From Kappaphycus alvarezii (lineage: Eukaryota; Rhodophyta; Florideophyceae; Gigartinales; Solieriaceae): a stretch of 64,000 nucleotides of DNA. The notes below the pieces were generated by a model, which had not been told where the DNA came from, did no database searches, and was given only the letters and a program-made list of their open reading frames with translations. Both the position numbers and the translations under genes were made by a program. The stretch spans positions 1-64,000 of the forward strand of contig NADL03000208.1 in the NCBI GenBank assembly GCA_002205965.3, written 5' to 3'. Shown piece after piece: positions 59,241 through 64,000 of the stretch (position 1 is the first letter of the stretch; each line of letters opens with the position of its first letter).

Positions 59241-60960
59241 CGCAGATAACTGTACTTCAATGGGAGTCTTTGTTGTGACAAAGTTTAGGCGTTGCCGCTA
59301 AACTACGTAAGTTATACAAGGGATTACGAATAACTCAGATTGCAGGTCCCCTCGCCGTAACATGGCACGTGAGCAAGGAGGGTAGGAGCCGTACTGGACC
59401 ATGTGGCAGAACTCTGCTGTTGTTCAATATCGGCGTTAGTGGGATGATAACATCGGGTGGAGCTTAACACATCGGCCTGTGCATTGATGTCACGTTACGA
59501 ACACGCGGATATAGCCCCTCGGCATCGAAAGCGACCGTACCAAAGTGCTAACCCATGGGGGACGGATCAGCATTGGCGGGTGGGAGAAGGCATCGCGCAC
59601 TTTGCCATTAATTTTGTGCAATTTGGCTACTCGCGGCATCAGCAACCCCCAGACGGCATGCTGTGCTAAGGCAAGGGCATGCGGGGAGCGGGCCAGGTGT
59701 CATCGGTTGCCGGGCGGAGCACCAAAGAGGGGTCCTCGTTGGACAAGGATATAAGCTCCCGGACGATCTGCACGGCCAAGAGGCAAAAAGGGACGCTCAT
59801 TTAGATGAGCAACCAGCGGTGTGGATTGCACGCCAGGTGAACAAATTGCGAATGATGTTGGTACTATAACCAACGCCAAAACTAGAATTACAATCGAAGC
59901 ATGATCGTCGCGGGGTACACTCGCGCGTTCAGTGGTGGCAGCGATTGGGGGAGACCGAGTCGTCTTAGACTGGGAGATGCTGGTGGCGTCGTTGCAATTC
60001 GGATCTGACATGTTGTGGGGCACCAATGTGGCGAACGGTTGGGCAGTAACGAGGACGGAAGCAGCAGGAAGATAAGGGAGTTGCAGCGAACAGAGCGGCG
60101 GATAGAATTGGGGCGTGGTGATGGGGTCCATGCCGGACGTTCCGAAGCTCAGGGCTGGAAGGGTGTACGGGAAACCGGAAGTGGTGGCGGAGGGCCGCTT
60201 GTTGCCTTTCAGAGAGTGGCACCGCAACAAGCGCAAGCGGCCTGCACCAGACGGACGAGAAGGAGAACAGCAATGCGGATGTTTAGTGCCGGAACGGGGA
60301 GGAAGAGGTCAATGTGCACATGTGCATCCATGGTAGTGAAGATATCGACAGTATCCATGGTAGTGAAGATATCTACAGTACAATGGAGGGGTTATCTCAA
60401 CGGAGGGGTATCCTGGCAGAGGGGGGGAAACTTTGGCGGCTGGGACGTCCTACTGGCAGGTGACTTTCTCGGTGCGGCAGAAAATGTTGGCGGTGCTGGA
60501 TTCGGAGACGGTGCATGCGTGAAGACGGAGGACGCCGGAAAGTATTTAGGGACTTCGAGTTTGACGCAGATGCGGTGGAATCCAATATTTCCGACGCTTG
60601 AGCCTCTCCGCAGCGGAGGCGTCGAACTCTTCCAAAGTATCAGTAAGCAGTGTCCGCGAGATCTGCAAGTGCGGTGGATATATCAAGACTGGAGAATCTC
60701 TGCCATGTTACGGAGACCGCGGTCAGAAAATACGGGTAAGCGCAGGTGCAATCTGCCTAGCATGAGTGACGGACTTCGGTTGCAAGCTCACTGCAGAGAC
60801 GCGCGTAGCGTCCAGTTGTAGACGCAATGGGTCGCTAATTCGACCGAGGGGAGGGTGGTGGGTTGGAGGAGAGCGACGAGTTGAGGAAAATATGTGCGTA
60901 TGCTACACGTAATTAGAATTGTACGGTGCGCAGCCAAAAGCTCTCTTCGAAATCTCTGAA
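59241..60960. other. unidentified stretch between two LINE fragments
   Basis: Includes a 268-residue plus-strand frame (60015-60821) and a 178-residue minus-strand frame (59700-60236), neither with recognisable domains and both of skewed composition. On the minus strand near 60540-60650 a short stretch (TLEEFDASAAERLKRRKYW) looks protein-like but has no assignment. Confidence 0.35.
60326..60379 (+). repeat. 27-bp perfect-type tandem duplication
   Basis: Units 60326-60352 and 60353-60379 start ATCCATGGTAGTGAAGATAT and differ at one base. Confidence 0.9.
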
Positions 60961-60994
60961 GTCAAACATTTTTCAAACACCTAACCCCGACACG

Positions 60995-63900
60995 CTCATG
61001 CCCGTTCTCCCCCGGCGCCCCGCCGCGCTCGCTTGGATGAGCGCATCCTATGCCGCCGTGGTCTCCCGTCGCTCCGCAGCCCTCAAGCCGCCCTAACCCT
61101 AGTGCCCGTTGACAAGGTCGAGCTTCCACGCGTCGACCCTGCGATTGGTGCCGCGTCATGAGCCTCCCGCAAGCTGATTGACCGGGCGCGGGCCAGGGCC
61201 CGCGCCCTCGGCTCTTCCGCCCCTGGCCGCCTCAACCCGCGCACTGGGGATCTAGAGCCCACGCCTCCTCGCCCCACAGTCGCCCATTTGGGCATCGCCA
61301 CGACCCCGACCACTCATTCGCCTCGTTCGAAGCTGCTCAACACTTCTTCCGCAAGGCTGCGACCCTTGCCGACACTCCGCTCCCCCGCACGTCCTCATTC
61401 CCACATTGGGAAATGACGTACGTCTACTTCCTACGCCGCCCAGACTGCAATGTTCTGCATTCTGGCCCACCTCCGCTGCTTCTTCCAGACCTCCAGGCAC
61501 GAAGTCGCCGATCGCCACCACCGCCGCATCCCTGACGGCTTCGCTGCCCAGGGCGTGTCCACACTTTCTGCCGCGAGGCCACCCGCCTGCTTGACACGAA
61601 CCTCCGCTCATGGTCCTCCCCTACATCCGCACGCCCTCGCCACGGTGCCTCGTCACCACGCCCGCGACGTCATCGACGCCCGTCGCGCTGCCCTCACCCG
61701 CCCAACCCAAGACCCCGACCCACCAAGAGCCCCCCGCCAATCTCGCCCGCCACCCGTTGTGAGCCCCGGTCACCCACCGAGCCTGCCCGACCAACCCCGC
61801 CCCACCTCTCCGGCTCCGGCCAAGGCAACAAGCGCCCAAACGCGCTTACGCCCTCTTCGGCCCCTCCCGACCCCCGCCCGCGCCCCTCAAGAATCCTCCG
61901 ACGTCACCCTGCTGTCCCCGGGCTTTCCCCCTCCGCGACTAAAACGCTGTTGCGCGGGGACTGACGAGGCCCTGCGGCGGAGTTCTTGATGGTGCCCACC
62001 GCAACCCCCGGCGCCCATGGCCGTTTCCCCCTACTGTCGCTCCTCGACGCCACAGGGTCGGGAGTCCACACACGTTCCATGCCGCTGTCGACTCAGGCAT
62101 GCAAGATGTCCCACCTCCGACCCAGGAACCCGCACAAGACCCCCGCTGCCCCCTTCCTCCAACTGTCCGGCGTCCGCAATGGAAGGAGTGCGGTCGGGTG
62201 ACGGCTCTCCGCCTAACCATCCTCGTCATGGACATCTAACCCTCCTCCCCCCTCTGCCGCTCCTCCTTTACCAGCCCCCAAGACATCCTCCGGACCCTAA
62301 CCGGGAAGTTGACATCTTCCAGGATATCCCGTTCCCATGTCTCAAGCCTTTCACGCTGCTCTTTCAAGCTGGTCCAAGCCGCCGCCAATGCAAGAGGACG
62401 AAGCCACCTACCGCGCCTTCCTGCACCTCCACATGCTGCCGACCGCTGTCTCCGAGCAGCCTGCGCGGGGAGGACGGCTGGCAGCATAACAAAGGTCAAC
62501 GGGCCGCGCTAGGCTCCCGAATCCGGCGCGCCCACACTGGAGCTGAGTGAATGTGCTGTGGTTTGAAGCCCTTCGCGCCCACGAAGCCGCTCTGAGTGGA
62601 TCAGCAGCACCCCCTGCTTACGGCTCCGGCTCCAGCGACGCACGGCGCGCCCTCGCGCTGAAGCCCTCTGTGCAGACGCCCGCTACGGCAAGGCCATGCG
62701 GTCCCTGCACAACGCTGCGCTGGCCGATGTGAATAACCTGCAAACCATCCACGCGCTGCTTGATCTTCACCCTCGCCCCGCGCCCGATCACGCCTATTCC
62801 TGAAGACGGCCTTCTTCTTGCACCAACAATCACGGCAGATGCCGAGGAGCAGGCTCTACGAGGTATTTCCTCGTGATACGACCGCGGGGCCGGACCGCAC
62901 GCCGGCACGCTGGATCCACTTGCTACTTAAAACGTTGGCCAGCTCGCTCGCCGGAGTCTCAGGCAAAAAAATGTTGACGAAGTTGGTGGCTCGGATTATG
63001 CGTGGGGACCTGCCGGACTCGGTCCTGCCCTGCTCGCTACCGCAACATTGCTGCCTCTACGGCCGAAACCACCGCATCACAAGTGTTATCCCACCAGCGC
63101 GCTGCTGCCGGATGCCATCGATGACTCTCGAGACTTCTCGCGCCATTCCAAACGGCCAATGGTATCAAGGCCGGGATGGATGCGGCCATCCATGACACCT
63201 CACCCTGCTTCGCCGTTTCTCTGGTGCTCCGCATGTTGCCGCGGTCCTCATGACGCCCACAACGCTTTCAACCGCGTTGAGCGCAAGGCAATGCTGTGTC
63301 ACCTTCCAGCACTCGCTCCTTCTCTGGCCCGCTTCGTAAATGTGACATACGGTCGCAATCAGCCACCGTTGCTTATACCGAATCGCCAGAACACGGTCAT
63401 CATGAGTGCTCAGGGCACCTAGCAGGGCGACCCGGCCAATATGTTGCTGTTCTTCTTCTTGCTGTGCAAGAAGGGAACCTACAAGGAGATTCTGCTACCA
63501 TGTTCCTCTTTACTCTGTGCTTACAGCCTCTCTTACAGAAAATATCCCAGGAATGCGCCTCAAGTTGAACCGCTCGTACGCTGATGATGGACTCCTCTTT
63601 TCCCCGTTCATGAGATCTGCTGGGCCCTCCGCATCCTGGTCCAAGCCCGACCGGTTTTCCAGTCCACATCAACGCCTCCAAGAGTTTCACATATTGGACG
63701 TCTCTCTCCTTGAACAGCCTACGCCAGCTTCGACGTGTGCTCCCTCTCTCTACCCTTAGCAAGGACGGTATCACGCTACTGGGCGCCCCCCTCGGCTCCG
63801 ATGAATACATGCGCTCCTTAGCCAAGTCCCGAATGGACCTTGCGACAGCATGCTCTCAACCCTTCACAATCTCCCCTATCCGAACCGCCTTCCATTTACA

Positions 63901-64000
63901 CCGACTCTGCGCCTCGGTCTGCAGAGTATAGCAGGCTTTCGGGCTCACCCCCACGATCGCATACCCGCTTGCTAGGAGTTCGACAAGTCCCAAATGGTGG
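60995..64000 (+). pseudogene. LINE, plus strand, truncated by window end
   Basis: Starts near 60995 with MPVLPRRPAALAWMSASYAA and VVSRRSAALKPP, similar in layout to ORF1 of the 44.65-kb element. A long GC-rich, proline-rich region (61.4-62.2 kb) is probably ORF1. ORF2 from about 62.2 kb: CADARYGKAM-like RT leader near 62670, GPDRTPARWIHLLLKTL (fingers, 62890), DAHNAFNRVERKAML and VNVTYGRNQPPLLIPN (63250-63385), QGDPANMLLFFLL after an in-frame stop at 63421, and YADDGLLFSPF (about 63580). It continues with ITLLGAPLGSDEYMR and FHLHRLCASVCRV to 63931. An internal repeat of the GDPA-region codons at 63425-63530 looks like a local duplication. Confidence 0.7.

Noticed and set aside
60015-60821. 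268-residue plus-strand frame
   Set aside because: Composition is biased, no domain is visible, and it contains a 27-bp tandem duplication; likely chance frame in GC-rich sequence.

Overview
This looks like the nuclear genome of a red alga, or of a close relative carrying a red-lineage plastid. Three signs point that way. A chlorophyll-binding LHC-superfamily protein of the RedCAP type lies at 40.6-41.3 kb. Coding genes are nearly intron-free: one 114-nt intron was found among eight housekeeping genes. A tRNA-Gly(UCC) gene at the left edge is arranged with its 3' half in front of its 5' half, a layout known from unicellular red algae. The plant-type ascorbate enzyme GLDH also fits a photosynthetic eukaryote.

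Layout. 0-0.65 kb: permuted tRNA gene and a small inverted-repeat element. 2.5-5.4 kb: hAT transposon with terminal inverted repeats and target duplication. 5.5-32 kb: a cluster of LTR retrotransposon remains, mostly Copia-type order (gag, protease, integrase, RT, RNase H) on the minus strand, with one plus-strand Copia element (15.4-20.4 kb) and a short mitochondrial nad4 insertion (24.9-25.1 kb). 32.3-35.7 kb: TFIIH subunit p52 and GLDH, convergent. 35.9-39.7 kb: LINE, minus. 40.6-44.4 kb: RedCAP-like gene, TREX-2 subunit PCID2 and an unidentified gene. 44.65-48.75 kb: best-preserved LINE, plus. 49.4-57.7 kb: gene island with inorganic pyrophosphatase, CDC48/p97, ISCA1 and a PAXBP1/ILP1-like gene. 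58.2-64 kb: two more LINE fragments; the last runs off the window.

The housekeeping genes serve unrelated cell functions: transcription and repair, mRNA export, ubiquitin-dependent protein extraction, Fe-S assembly, phosphate recycling, ascorbate synthesis and light harvesting. They do not form a pathway. They are packed between transposons with short intergenic gaps.

Important caution: every conserved gene is interrupted by single-base frameshifts, and where the protein family makes the correct frame obvious, each break is explained by one missing base, nearly always in a run of identical bases. In CDC48 alone I count about 17 such positions and no clear insertion. This is the signature of long-read consensus error, so the genes are annotated as genes rather than pseudogenes, and frameshifts in the transposons may also be partly artefactual.
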